From the NCBI GenBank assembly GCA_963921795.1, contig OY997650.1:19453862-19517861 (forward strand): a DNA stretch of 64,000 bases, given 5' to 3'. Below, in pieces: positions 49,890 through 62,359 of this stretch. Position numbers and translations under genes: made by a program. Numbering within the stretch: position 1 is the first letter of the stretch; every line of letters begins with the position of its first letter. This DNA comes from Nannobrachium achirus. Taxonomy: Eukaryota; Chordata; Actinopteri; Myctophiformes; Myctophidae. Below the pieces are notes generated by a model, which searched no databases, had not been told where the DNA came from, and saw only the letters and a program-made list of their open reading frames with translations.

Positions 49890-52209
49890 AGAATAAATAA
49901 ATAAATGACTGCCCAAGGATTGCAAGGCCCTACTTCAGCATATAGTCTGTCAAAAGGTTAAATGCTTGGATTATCAGCATTGTATGTTTAACAGACAAAA
50001 ATATTTTCCTCTCAAATAATTCATGGCAGAGACGGGCTAATCTGAAAATAAATAAAAAGTGAGTCTGATATATTTGATCAGAATGGCACATTTCTTTTCG
50101 GAATCCGCTCAACACACTTAACTCTTACAGGGATCTATTCTCAGCTTTTATTTCAGAATAAAATAGTTGGGGACAGTAACAGGGAAAATATAAACAACCA
50201 CTACAAGAAGAAAAGTCCAAGTAACAGATAAAACCATAGAATACTACTATTATCTACTATTAATTGTTGAGAATTCTTTATTTGAGATTTACTTTCTAGT
50301 TTCTTCTAAACGTATGGTATTTTTTTTCCTTTCCATTTAACATCTTAAAAAAAGAACAATATGTTTGAAATCATCTTGTTGCCCAGCAAAACAAAATGTC
50401 AAGGGTGGTGAAGGGACTTTCCAAACTCACTGTACTGCATGTAGGCCTGCATTAGAGATTTTCAGAGCTTGGCACATACCCATGGGCAGTTTGGCTAGCT
50501 ACAGGTACAGGCTTGTTAAAGTAAGTGGCAAAGTATGTAATGAGGTTTAGAGGATAACCAAAAAAGGATAACCAAAAGTGGGAAGGCTTTGTGAAGGTTT
50601 TCTAAATCAATTTGACCCCTCGACCAAGACACGTTATAGTATCTCTAAAATGTCATTAATGTACACAAAACATACAAAAATAAGAATAAACAAACCTTTG
50701 GCCCTGTACATACATTTAAAAGCATACAGTTACATATTAAGCTAATTAATTAAAAGTTTAAGTACAGTACATACAGTACAGTAGCATTCCAGGTATGGTC
50801 ATTACTTTGTCTCCTTTTCCATGCTGTATCTTTTTTTTTCCCCCCTCCTGCTTTTACTTCTCCCTAAAGCGCTAATTTAGAAAAGATGATACGGCAGGGA
50901 AGAGGAAACAAATTATGACCCTATTGGCTTTCCATAACTAAGTCACCTGTATCTCTAGTGATATATACGACTGTAAAACGGTCACCCCAAATGAAATAGT
51001 TTCTTTGGATAGACCAAACACTTGAAAGGCCCACAAGGTTCAACATCCTCATTAGCGTAGGCCAGTTTATATTTTTAAGAATGGTACATTTCAAAGCCAA
51101 CCAAAATACATTCAGCTGTGGGAGATTTTGGCTCTGAAATATAAATACAAAGTCCAAAAGTAGATCAGGTACCTTTCATAAGAAAACAACCTAGTCTCAG
51201 CAGCAGAATAATATATTGTATAAAAGAAACTAGCTGGTACTGCTAATGAAAAAAAAAAAAGAAAGAAAAAGAAAAGAAAAAAATACCAAAGGATACAGCA
51301 ACTTGTACTTTGCATCGTTAATGGTTTGGCATCATACAGTGTAAAGGTCAAATGTAACCAAGTGTGGAAGCAAAGACAAGTTTCTTTTATAGGTTTGTAA
51401 ATGACACCCAAAAACACACTATAGCTGAGATGTGTATCATCTGACTGAGATGTTTGATATATACATGCAACTTCAACAAGTTTGCATGAAGTACAGTATA
51501 TCCTACTGTAAATACAAAGCATGTTTCTTAACACACTGTTTAACAGCCAACAGGAATAAACATAAGTACAAATGTAAACCTTTAAATCGATTAGTTGATC
51601 ACTGTTGAACATATTATGTAGCATTAGTAAAAGCTGGAGAAAAAAAGAAAACTACTTCTAAATGACCCTCAATTAGCCTTTCAACAATTATGTATACACA
51701 ATGATTGTGATAGTAACCTTCAGTAGTGTTCCATGTTCAACATTGTCTTGGACCGTAGACAACATGGCCTTAAAAGTAAAAATAAGCTCAGATGACAGCA
51801 AAGAAAAGGTGTTGCAAAACACTGAAATGAGGATGGTTAGCTTGTGATACAAGCCAAGACTGAGCAGGCAGTCAAATACTCTGTTAACAGTTTATGGTAG
51901 TGTTGAATAACATCCATCGGTTGCATAACTCAAAAGAATTATGCCAGCTGCATAGAAGTGATATTTCACATTGACAGGACATTAACGTTTTATGTCATTA
52001 TGCATTAAATAGCATAAAATAGATATAGATGGGACTTGTAAATGGTAATTGGTTGACCAATCTGTAAGGTAGTATAACACAATGTATCCACACATTGTGG
52101 GTCACGGACCACACATTGTAGGTCACGGACCAATTTTTATGGGCCACGATTCGAGTAAAAAATGCATTTTATTTTCCTACCAAAAAGGCAGCAATGTCTG
52201 CATACAGAT

Positions 52210-52349
52210 GGTGCATCTAGTTTCCAATCTGATTCAATTAACTTTATTGACATTGTCAACCAGTTGGGCGTCCTGGCTTACACCAGGGTGTAAATGTGTT
52301 AACGGAGGGGCAGGGAGTCCACCTCCAACTACAGATGTACTAGTTATAC
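52210..52349. repeat. Left arm of 140-bp inverted duplication
   Basis: GGTGCATCTAGTTTCCAATC to ATGTACTAGTTATAC. The reverse complement at 53596-53738 is about 95% identical over the whole length, with short indels (GGGGCAG versus AGATCAG, and TACAG versus TACTGCAG). The arms begin exactly at the two tips of the element between them. Confidence 0.92.
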
Positions 52350-52420
52350 CAGTGGTTTGCCCGTGACCCAAACTAGTGAAAATAGCAGATCTATAAGTTG
52401 AGTTGTGAACTTGTAGATCT

Positions 52421-52532
52421 CAGGAATTAAAGTTCTCAGTCCTGGGGACTGATTTCAGTCTTCAGACATGGTCTGAAAATAATTTTCAGTCTTGGATTTT
52501 TTTTTATTTTTATTTTTTTGCTTTAACCCCTG
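52421..52532. mobile_element. 112-bp element inserted in a palindromic module
   Basis: Starts CAGGAATTAAAG and ends CTTTAACCCCTG (10 of 12 inverted match). AGATCT on both sides (52415-52420, 52533-52538) is a 6-bp duplication: removing the element and one copy restores CTTGTAGATCTGCTATTTT, the normal module arm. Confidence 0.8.
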
Positions 52533-52593
52533 AGATCTGCTATTTTCAGTGTTGAAAATGTGTTTATTATTATGTACATTTCACTAGTTTGGG

Positions 52594-53528
<935 letters not shown>

Positions 53529-53595
53529 AGTTTGGGTCATGGGCAAATGTCTAATTCTCCTTTGGGTCTCCAGCTAAAAGGCTGGGGAACCACTG

Positions 53596-53738
53596 GTATA
53601 ACTAGTACATCTGCAGTAGTTGGAGGTGGTCTCCCTGATCTTCCGTTAACACATTTACACCCTGGTGTAAGCCAGGACGCCCAACTGGTTGACAATGTCA
53701 ATTAAGTTAATTGAATCAGATTGGAAACTAGATGCACC
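53596..53738. repeat. Right arm of 140-bp inverted duplication
   Basis: Reverse complement of 52210-52349. Starts GTATAACTAGTACATCTGC and ends GAAACTAGATGCACC. Confidence 0.92.
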
Positions 53739-55237
53739 CTGCAATTACGTCTTTCCAAAGGAAGAGGGAGACAACGAACAGAAAACTTACGGATGGTAGC
53801 TTTAACATGTTTGCCAACACTTAACCAAAGACTTGCGCTTGGAAATCCATAGTTCTCACTTCCGTTGAACCTTTTTTCCACCAATAACCAAGTTATCAAA
53901 AATTGCATGCAGGCAATTATTTCATATAGTGAAGCAGAATACACTTTTTATAGATCTTGCCTTACACTTATAAATGGCTCATATGGGGAAGACACAAGAC
54001 AGTGTACGTATGTTCTACCAAATGGAAATATCACTTCCAAGGCACAGTAGAAAATAACATTTTCATTCAATTGCAACAAACAATGTGACATAAAGTCCTT
54101 CATAGAGTAATTGATTTCTTAGCTAATCTTGATAAATTCAGCGTTGCCATAATACCAACCTTTTAATCAATACAGAAAACACGGTTTTCTCAGCAACGCA
54201 GGGGCAAGGGGGCTCATTGTCATACAATACATTAAGTCAAAAATAATATTGATCCATAAATGGGCAGTGTATCATTTATAAATAGTTTGTCAAGCAGATA
54301 TTTACATAATGCAGCTTAGTACCGTAATACAATCTTCAGTAAGGATATGTTTGCAGATCTGCAATAGCAAATCTCTGTAATAAACTAATCCAAACTATGT
54401 AACAAATCACATTCTAATGGAATCAGATTACTAATATGGAAGATGCGCTCAACTTGAGAAAATTATTAAAAATGTAAACAATTTTCACCAACAGCAGAAT
54501 AGCAATCAACTTGCTTAAATCATGATTATTGCACTAAATCATGATTATTGCACTTATTCTATGTAAAACTATGACAAGCGTACTGACGAAAAGACCCTTG
54601 GTCTTGGAACCATAAATGATAGTCATCACAAGAAAAGAAAGATTAATAAAGCTGACAATTTGACAAGTGCTAAGACGTGATATTCTTTTTCTTTTTGTCA
54701 AAACTTTGTTCTGTAAAACATCACTGGGTAGAAAAGCTGGACCACCATGTTGTTTCAATCACAGAGACGGACCATTCATTCATTCTTCTACTGTAGCAGT
54801 ACTCTAAGAGTTTCATTGTAAAATCGTTTTCAAAATGGGTCACAAGATTACAAAATATTCAAATGTTATTTTTTGAATACTGAGCAATGGTGGCGTCCCC
54901 CCCCCCCCTCAATGGATACATAGCATTTGAGATTTAAACTTGTTGATTACCGACTAGCCAAGTGTGTACTGCAAGTTTGGGTAGCAATTTCAGGACTTGT
55001 ATCCAAGGGTAAACACAGCAATTACAGCTCCATCGTATCAACCACTTGACCACTGACATCTTTCAGCAAAGAGCAGACAACTGCTACTACAGCATCTGGT
55101 AAACATGACTTTGGCTACATTCACACTTTAAGAGCTTTCTGCTTTGAATACAAGATGGCAGCCATATTTCAATTGGTGCATGTGATTTAACAAACACATT
55201 ATGCCTATAATCTAAAAAATAAAAAACAGTAAACTAT

Positions 55238-55382
55238 TCATGGGTTTGTAGTCGTACCATGTTGAGGACCAACACGGGTGTTCTGATTGGTGTAGAACAT
55301 TAGTTCTATGGCAATCAGACAAACTGAAACACCTGTGTTGGTCCTCAACATGGCCATGTAGGACTACATTTGAAACCCATGA
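55238..55382. repeat. 145-bp near-perfect palindrome in presumed 3' UTR
   Basis: TCATGGGTTTGTAGTCGTAC to CAACACGGGTGTT is mirrored by AACACCTGTGTTGG to CATTTGAAACCCATGA, and inner arms CTGATTGGTGTAGAAC and GTTCTATGGCAATCAG continue almost to the centre. The loop is only a few bases. As RNA it would form a long hairpin; as DNA it resembles a foldback MITE. Confidence 0.9.
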
Positions 55383-55904
55383 GAAGCAGGTGAAGTCTCC
55401 TCATTTTAGTACCTACTGTAAGAATATGTTGCAAATAATAGAGACATTAAAAAGATTTTTAAGATGCTATTGAACGAACAAGATACGGTACGGTTTTCCA
55501 TGATTCGAAAAGTAAGTGTAGCTACCAACTCCAATGCCAACTGTGTGCAGAACTAACAAGCTAATCACCTTCCTGACTAGTGAACATCTTCCTTTTGTTT
55601 TTAAAAGGTCCCATGGTACACACCTAATTTAATAATGATGAAGACACGGCTTGCTTAATAATGAACAAGTGGAACAACATAATCTACTCCTGGGCTGAAG
55701 TCTGTGTTGACTGCACACAATATAATAAAGTAACCAAAATGTACAAAATCTAGATATAAAAACTATATCGTTGAATAAAATTGTTGAAGGAAAAAAAGAG
55801 AAAAGAATCAAACATTTGGCATTATTCTATTATTATTTTACCTCTACTGCTAAACCTTAATTTCTTTTAGTTTTAACACTTTTGTTCCTTCTTTCTTTTG
55901 AACA

Positions 55905-56129
55905 CTACTTTTTAGAAATTTTACCCGCCTTTCTTTTTGGCTCATAGGGTGTCCGTAGAATGCTCGGCGTCTCCTCCATGACACGCACCAGCAGGTTATC
56001 GATGTAGTCCTCCAGCTCTCTGATGTGGGCATCTTTCCTTTTCACCACCTCCTTCTGCTTGATCAGCTCCTGCACAACCTCCTCGAAAGTTAGGCTGCTA
56101 TATGCAGCAATGCTTTCCTGGGGCGTCTC
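55905..56129 (-). CDS. rab11fip2: Rab11 family-interacting protein 2, last coding exon
   Basis: Encodes the final 74 residues and a TAG stop. The acceptor is TTTTTGTTCCAG at the right edge; the exon starts in phase 0 with ETPQESIAAYSS. Residues 12-52 form the helical Rab-binding domain: LTFEEVVQELIKQKEVVKRK, then DAHIRELEDYIDNLLVRVME, the signature by which class I FIPs dimerise and bind GTP-bound Rab11 and Rab25 on recycling endosomes. The tail ETPSILRTPYEPKRKAGK matches FIP2 as I remember it (SLTYEEV, SILRVPYEP in human) better than FIP1 or FIP5. The end is GKISKK rather than the human-type GKFSNS. FIP2 links Rab11 vesicles to myosin Vb and EH-domain proteins. Paralogue assignment comes from memory of family sequences, so a FIP2 duplicate is possible. 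Confidence 0.93.
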   Translation of the reverse strand, partial: ETPQESIAAYSSLTFEEVVQELIKQKEVVKRKDAHIRELEDYIDNLLVRVMEETPSILRTPYEPKRKAGKISKK

Positions 56130-57479
56130 CTGGAACAAAAATAAAATAATATAATTTAAAAATAATAAACCGTTTTGAGCACATCTCATTAATGTCAGCA
56201 ATGGATAAATACACTAAGTGAAGAGGAAAGGTTTCGTTTAAGATCTCCACAATACAACAGACTAAAATGGACTAATTAGATGTGTTGCCATAATGTGACA
56301 TACTGTAATATGTCATGTGTTTATCTTATGTTCCCCTGTTGCTAATCAAGGCTGATTGAGAGCTTGCGATAAGAGGGATAGGGTCACAAAAATGAATGAC
56401 AGATGTTATTATTTGTTGGTGTCAAATAATAAATCATGGCAAATAACTGCTCTAAATGACTTCAACGCTATGAAAAGTTGTCCCTTTGAAAAGATTGTTC
56501 TCCTGTTTCTTTGTTGACAATATCTTACTATGACATCCAGGGACCTTGGGGTTCCAGGGTGTCTGCAGCTAAATGATTGATAATTAAGAATCAAATGGAC
56601 CATTATGTTGTCTTTAACTCTAAGTGTACAAATGGTTCCACTTGAAAAATGTTTTATCAAATGAAGATTTAAGGCCTACTTCCATTTCAAATTGGCTATG
56701 CTTGAAATTAAACAGGTCTGTCGAGGTATAATCTATTCCAACAAAGGGAGTTGGTCAGGAAGTAGACAGGGGTTGCCGGTATACAGTATTAGCACCTCTG
56801 ATTATTTACAACAATAAACAGGGTTCCCTAGGGAAATGCAATGTCAACCTTAGGTTTGGTTTTGGGGACACTGCTGCACAGTGCTGCAGGGCCAGGGTGT
56901 TATGGTACATTATGTGCAGGGGCACAAGAAGGTCTGCAACGGTTTTTAATGAGGGACCACACTATCACTGCAGTACTGTCCATCCTCCCCTAACGGATAG
57001 AGAGCACCCTGTTTAAAATACCAAGCTTATCGCTTCCACTCCCAGGCTCTCGTCAAGCCACTAGTGATGTGTAAAGACTGGAGAAAAACAAAGAGTGGAA
57101 CTGACAAACGGGTATCTTATCAGCTCTGTTAAGGACACATTTCACCGAAAGCCACAGTTGATTTATTATGTACATAATCTCACCTATATCACTTGAACCC
57201 TAAACTGCTTCGCACCGATTTGCGGTGAGAGTTAATACAGTAGTTTATATTTTCCTCAAAGTGGTGTCTTCAGGAAGACATTTAGTCCACACGGACAATA
57301 ACATTTGAGTGTTTAAATTAGGTTGTGTACTTTGAAACTTTGATATTAACATTTAGATGGGATACTGTAGATAGATTTTACTGCACATGCTGCACGTTAG
57401 TTTCTACTGATGAAATGATGAAAATTATGGATTTTCCTCTGTAGGCAAATAATTAATCTAATGTACTTGCATGTGGCTT

Positions 57480-57779
57480 TTTAGGAATAAAATGTTTATG
57501 GGTCCCTTATTTGTGGTTTTCCACATTTTGTTTTAAATTATTTCAAAAGATTTTCACAAAACATTTCCAAAAAAAGCAGCATTTTTCATGAATTAAAAAA
57601 GTAAAGTAATTTCATGAATAAGCTAAATAGAAGAAAAATCTTAAGAAATTCCATAAATTAGAAACCAATGTTTAAAGAAGTAGTGAGCTTGTAAATCTGC
57701 CATTTTCACTAGTTTGGCTCCCGGGCGAATGTCTAATTTCTCTTTTGGGTCACAGGCTAAAAGGTTTGGGAACCAGTCG
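57480..57779 (-). mobile_element. hAT-like copy of the 60908 family, reverse orientation
   Basis: On the minus strand: CGACTGGTTCCCAAACC tip, GACCCAAAAGAG, AAACTAGTGAAAATGGCAG (module arm), then AGAAATTCCATAAATTAG-like text seen also at 61080-61110 and GGGACCCATAAA near the far end. The far tip is missing. Confidence 0.7.
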
Positions 57780-57854
57780 TCTAAGTGGTTCTTCGCAAAC
57801 AGTACAAAGTGAAGTTATGAGATAATCATAGCCTATTTGAGGGTGATTTACATA

Positions 57855-57916
57855 CCAAATATAGTTGATCTACAAGCTCGACTCATAAGCCAGTAGACCA
57901 GCCATTTTCAGCAACA
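57855..57916. mobile_element. Palindromic module, diverged
   Basis: CCAAATATAGTTGATCTACA with AGCTCGACTCATAAGCCAGT and AGACCAGCCATTTTCAGC. Located in an intron of rab11fip2. Confidence 0.65.
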
Positions 57917-59378
57917 CTGGTGAGCAACCAAGCATAAATCATTCCTTGAGTGCTGACAGCCATAAGGAAGTGGATGTTGGTTTCACACAAACGCTTTAGC
58001 GTGCGTGCGTGCGCGCGCGCACACACACACAAAATAACATCGTAATCAAGACCTGTAGTGGCTGGTGACAGGCCTGGAAATGACCATGAACTGGCAAAGT
58101 AATGATGAGCATTTTTGTGCGATCAGTAGTGAGGAGAAGATAAGGCACACACTTGGCATTCTCCAGTTGTCTCATTACCGTTTCTAATGAGCTCAGCTTT
58201 GAGAATCTAAAAGCTCCGTCCTTTGAAATCTCTCACTGTCCTCCCCTCCCCCTGTGTGGTTAATTAGGGCCTGGAAGCAGAGGAAATGGGAACTGCCATT
58301 TCTGCTAGGCGCTGTTGCAGACGCAGGGGCCACGTGTGACTACAGACAGCCCTCAACACCCACAGAGCAAGGTGAGGAAAGCCATTATCAGCATTCTCCT
58401 TCTCATGACATCACTTAAGTAACTGTTCAAACTCCTACCATGCAAATACCAATTTTGCACAGTAATAGTCTGCTATATCTTGACACTCTTGAAAATGTTA
58501 GTGATTTAATATCTTTATTTGTATTGCACCTTCCATACATAAAATGTAGCCCTAAATGCTTCATATATAAATGGCAAAAACAAGTTAAAATAGTATGTCA
58601 TTAACTGAAATTAATTGGAAGCCTGCACAAGAGTTTCACCCACTCCTTTCCAACTGTTGTAAACTTATATGACAATAAACTGAATAGAAGTTGAAGGGGA
58701 GAGGGGGTACAAAAAAATAAAATCAAAAACTCCAATTACTGAATCACTGTCACATATACATCTGTTATGTTTGACCTTTGGCACCATAATTTCACACTGC
58801 CTCAAATTATGATCAGATTGGAGATGATGGCCGATGTTTTCAGCTGCTAATTAGTTTAATGGCACCTCTGAAAATTTCAAAGGCCCCTCAGAGATCAACA
58901 TCACTAGCTGTAATGTCAAATGTTTCTCAATTAAAACTGCACAATTCCCTGTGCAGAAACTGTACACTTTTAAGTATTTCTTTTTTCAGTCCTAATTAAA
59001 GTGTAATTGGAAAAAATTACATTGTATAACAATATCATACAAAAAAAAGTGTATTTTGTTTCTATAGTAAGAGCTGTAGTGACTTCACCAATATTCACGT
59101 AGTGGCAAATGGGTCAACTTACATGTGCACAATAAAAATCAATGTCCAGGGCTCTTAAATATTTTGATTTTTCAATCCATTTATTATTCACACCTTTGGT
59201 TGGTATCTGGCATAGATTTCTTTCCATTCAAATCCAAAAGATAAAACAATAAATTACTCACAACGGTCTGAAATGACAACATAGCACGGCATGGACACAT
59301 ACTCCTTTGAAAACCGTGTGGCTTTCCCACCTGCATACCTGCCGCTGATCATACCATTCCACACTGTAGTGAGGAGGT

Positions 59379-59661
59379 TCCCAACCACCGGTACGTGGAC
59401 TGGTGCCGGTCCGTGGGACATGTACCACCGGCACGCAAGGAAGCGGACGAAAGCTCATGGATTGTACAAATGTGCAGGCAACATGAGTCTATAACCTGAT
59501 ATAACATTAATGATATAATAATATATAAATAGCAGCCAGTTATTGACTGGCAGTCAACTTGATGCACTGCTACCACCCCGCCCCCCACGGAACCGTGCCG
59601 TCCCAACATTTTATGAACCGTCAGCCGGTCCGTGGTAACAGAAGGGTTGGGAACCCCTGCT
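59379..59661. mobile_element. hAT-like element, about 280 bp
   Basis: The left end has GAGGTTCCCAACCACCGGTA and GTGCCGGTCCGTGG. The right end is AGCCGGTCCGTGGTAACAGA then GGGTTGGGAACCCCTGC. Inverted GGTTCCCAACC/GGTTGGGAACC tips and mirrored CCGGTCCGTGG text identify the pair. Exact borders and target duplication were not resolved. Confidence 0.65.
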
Positions 59662-59772
59662 GTAGTGGATATAAGAGAACCTACAACTACACACCGTGAT
59701 TTACATAACAAATACAATAAAGAGAAATAATATTTAGGCTCCAACAGGAGCCATGTTTATTTATTTTTTTAC

Positions 59773-59836
59773 CTTTTTCTTGCTGTAGTCCTCTCTGGTT
59801 TTACGGCCTTGTTTACCCGAGGGCGGCTTTTTATCA
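59773..59836 (-). CDS. rab11fip2: rab11fip2, 64-nt internal exon
   Basis: Acceptor TAATTATTTTGCAG and donor AAG/GTAAAAAA bracket 64 nt. The first base completes a Ser codon from the previous exon; the rest encodes DKKPPSGKQGRKTREDYSKK plus a final Lys, a very basic linker of 21 residues. Phases fit both neighbours (phase 2 in, phase 0 out), and skipping this exon would shift the frame into the Rab-binding domain, so an exon of this phase is required. The corresponding human stretch, as remembered, is longer and ends in an NPF motif just before the Rab-binding domain; this one has none. The small size means some doubt remains over whether it is constitutive. Confidence 0.82.
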
Positions 59837-59906
59837 CTGCAAAATAATTAAAAGGTACAATAAGTGATTGTCACATATAATAGATAGTAAGCATTTTGCT
59901 ATCCCT

Positions 59907-59907
<1 letters not shown>

Positions 59908-59990
<83 letters not shown>
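59908..59990. repeat. (GT)n microsatellite
   Basis: Uninterrupted GT dinucleotides starting about 70 bp upstream of the 64-nt exon (transcript sense: AC-rich). Confidence 0.98.
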
Positions 59991-59993
<3 letters not shown>

Positions 59994-60907
59994 CGAGCAT
60001 CATTCATTATAACAGGATCTGATACACGTGAGCACATACATTACGTTGATGAAACCCAACTTGAATGTTTTTCTTGGTAATGCATCAGGCTTATCAACAA
60101 ATATCATAGGTCAAACCTGTTGACACTCGTAAATGACCACAAAACTGCATGACAGAGGCAATAGGCACATCGAAGTGTTATTAGCACAAGCAAGTATATT
60201 GTATCAACAAATATTATAGCTTAGCTCCCCCCCACCTCTTCTGTCTGAACATAAGATGACCACTAAGCTCCTGTCTGCCAGAGGCAGCAGTAAGAATGAT
60301 AGACTAGTGCCTTCAGAAAGATAAGTGGTTAATTGTGTAGTCTATCTCTCCGGAAGATCTCATTACTGTAGCTCTGAGGGCTCCGTTATCGGGCCAGGGC
60401 TCTCTAAAGAACCACTAATGACACCTTCAATTCTGATAAACCAGAACTTAGCCACAGTGCTCACCAACTGGTGTACATCTATGTGGAATGGGGGACATGG
60501 ATACGGATGGCTTAGTCGAAGTGTTCCTAACAGCAATACGGCACATAAGCTACAAATATTTGGGTATTGTACCAGAGCAGTAGTATTTAAGACACTTAAA
60601 CTAAATAAAGATACTATAGAAGGTCTATGAGTATAGAGATGACACAGTCTATCATGATGTTTGACAATAGGTTTGGGTCAGAATGAATACTGAATTTAAA
60701 TATTTTATACTTTGTCATAATGCTGGTAGTGTTGCATGGCAAAAATCACCAACCTACAGTAAATATTCAATAACTACACGTTAGGTGAGCATGATACATT
60801 GTGAGCTTGTAGATTTTTCACTATTATGAAATGGAGTGAAAATCTTCACCTATAATGACATGCCCACAATGAAACCAGGTTGAAAGTGGTAACTCACAGC
60901 TCTAAAC

Positions 60908-61295
60908 CAGTGGTTCACAAACATTTTAGCTTGAGACTTTCTTTTTTTTTAGCTCGAGAAATTAAAACGTTTGCCCGGGACCCAAACTAGTGACTAGTGA
61001 AAACAGCAGATCTACGAGCAGATCAGCAGATCTATAAGCTCACAACACGTTGCTTCGCACAACTTCTTAAATATTTGTTTTCTAATTTATGGAATTTCTT
61101 AGATTTTTCTTTGATTTCTTCATGAAATTACTGAAAAATCATTGAATGTTGCTTTTAATTAATGGAAGAAAAAAAATAGTGAATGAATAATTATAATTAA
61201 AAAACTAAATGTAGAAAACAAAAAACAAAGGGACCCATAAAAATCGGGTCTGCGACACAAAAAATGGGTCCCGACCCAGCGTTTGGTGACCAGCG
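60908..61295 (+). mobile_element. hAT-like element, 388 bp, intact TSD
   Basis: Starts CAGTGGTTCACAAACATTTT and ends AGCGTTTGGTGACCAGCG, with perfect 8-bp duplications CTCTAAAC (60900-60907, 61296-61303). Interior GGGACCCAAACTAGTGA leads into a partial, rearranged palindromic module (60999-61056, AGCAGATC three times). Ends 34 bp from the exon at 61329. Confidence 0.9.
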
Positions 61296-61328
61296 CTCTA
61301 AACGACATAGACATGACATGAGTTCTAC

Positions 61329-61671
61329 CTGGTTTTGTAGCTGGTGGTGAAGGGGTTGGTGTCTCCTTCGCTGCTGAAGGGGTTGGGTGAACGCAGGTCT
61401 CCCGAGCTGCCCGAACGCGCCCCGTTGCCGGCCATCTTGCGGCCGTCCTTCTTACCCGTCACGCGCTCCAGAAGGCTGACCTTCTCCTTCTTCTCCTTGC
61501 GGTCCCACAGCTGCCCCGACTCCCCCTCGAACGGGTTGCGGTTGCGCGGGAGCGTGGCGTACTTCTGCGGCAGCGTGTCACTGATGTCGGTGAAAGGGTC
61601 TCCGTGCCCCTCGCCATCCTGGAAGGCGGGCACCTCACTCTGGGAGCGTGTGTGGCCGGCTGAATCTTTAC
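61329..61671 (-). CDS. rab11fip2: rab11fip2, NPF-motif exon
   Basis: 343-nt exon between a CTCAAATAG acceptor and an ACCAG/GTAGAAC donor; phase 1 in, phase 2 out. It encodes GKDSAGHTRSQSEVPAF, then DPFTDISDTLPQKYATLPRN, and EKKEKVSLLERVTGKKD, blocks that correspond closely to human FIP2 (DPFTNVTASLPQKFATLP, KVSLFERVTGKKD, from memory). Three NPF motifs (NPFEGE, NPFSSE, NPFTTS) are ligands for EH domains such as Reps1 and EHD proteins. The region is otherwise low-complexity and probably disordered. RSQSEVP looks like a phosphorylatable serine patch. The long opposite-strand frame over this exon is a GC-rich shadow. Confidence 0.93.
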
Positions 61672-61882
61672 CTATTTGAGAAAAGGAAATGTTTTTTTTC
61701 CATTTGAAACAACTCAAAGAAAAAGGAGATTTATGTTTAATGTTTCAATACAATTTCCTTCTCGCGTTTCCAAAACATTTGTGCGTTATTTTTATCAACA
61801 TATACCTTCTATCTATCTATGTCTAACTAGGGGTCAGCTCTGTATTTCTGCTATTTCTTCCCTCTACACCAAATCTCTTTCA

Positions 61883-61960
61883 CCCAAAAATTGCTGATCT
61901 ACAGTACAAACTCGCAACACATCGCAGTAAGTTGTGAGCTTGTAGATCGGCTATTTTTGG
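61883..61960. mobile_element. Palindromic module with second type of outer arm
   Basis: Outer CCAAATCTCTTTCACCC, inner AAAAATTGCTGATCTACAG, then TTGTGAGCTTGTAGATCGGC and TATTTTTGG. The outer text CTACACCAAATCTCTTT and the trailing CAGAATAGGG are shared with the modules near 36935 and 37360, unlike the stand-alone MITE type. Confidence 0.75.
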
Positions 61961-62359
61961 CTCTCAGAATAGGGGTCCTTGGGTTGAAGTGGTTAAGTGG
62001 TCCAAAATCAATGATTTAAAATCCCAAGATTAACTCTGCATTGCTCCCAGTGGAAGTAATGTGATGGACACATGTGGTGCTTCATGGGAACTGTAGGTGG
62101 TGACAAAGGGAAAGGCACTTGGATCACAGGACAGTACATTTTTATGTCTACACACATTACTGTACTTTATGGATGTGACCAAATCCACATATTTTGGGGT
62201 GATATCAAATGGGTTCTGGTCTTAAATCATTGACTGATGTCATTAAAAATAGTCTTTCTGGGTTGCCTGCCGCGATTAACATGGGCGTGCACGATCCACG
62301 TGCACACCGTGGTCCCTTAGCGATTACTGAGCTAGGAGCAGTGTTGTTTACATAGGAAG

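Larger units (their letters stand above)
56130..59772 (-). other. rab11fip2: Intron of rab11fip2 (3.6 kb)
   Basis: Donor AAG/GTAAAAAA at 59772 and acceptor at 56131-56130. Holds a reversed hAT copy (57480-57779), palindromic module pieces (57683-57708, 57855-57916), a GCGTGC/GCGC/AC tract (58003-58032) and repeat-free stretches at 58135-58230 and 58790-58960. The latter has GCTGCTAATTAGTTTAATGG and may be regulatory (speculative). A hAT-like pair of tips (GTTCCCAACCACCGG near 59379 and GGTTGGGAACCCCTG near 59646) brackets a further short element. Confidence 0.75.
59837..61328 (-). other. rab11fip2: Intron of rab11fip2 (1.5 kb)
   Basis: Donor ACCAG/GTAGAACT at 61328 and acceptor at 59838-59837. 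Contains the GT microsatellite 59908-59990, the hAT-like element 60908-61295 and a half palindromic module at 60798-60820. The remainder is unique. Confidence 0.75.

Noticed and set aside
56409..56660. Extra exon candidate in the last rab11fip2 intron
   Set aside because: The minus frame lacks a proper acceptor and donor pair and resembles no FIP sequence.
61344..61679. 111-codon plus frame over the NPF exon
   Set aside because: Antisense shadow of the GC-rich rab11fip2 exon.
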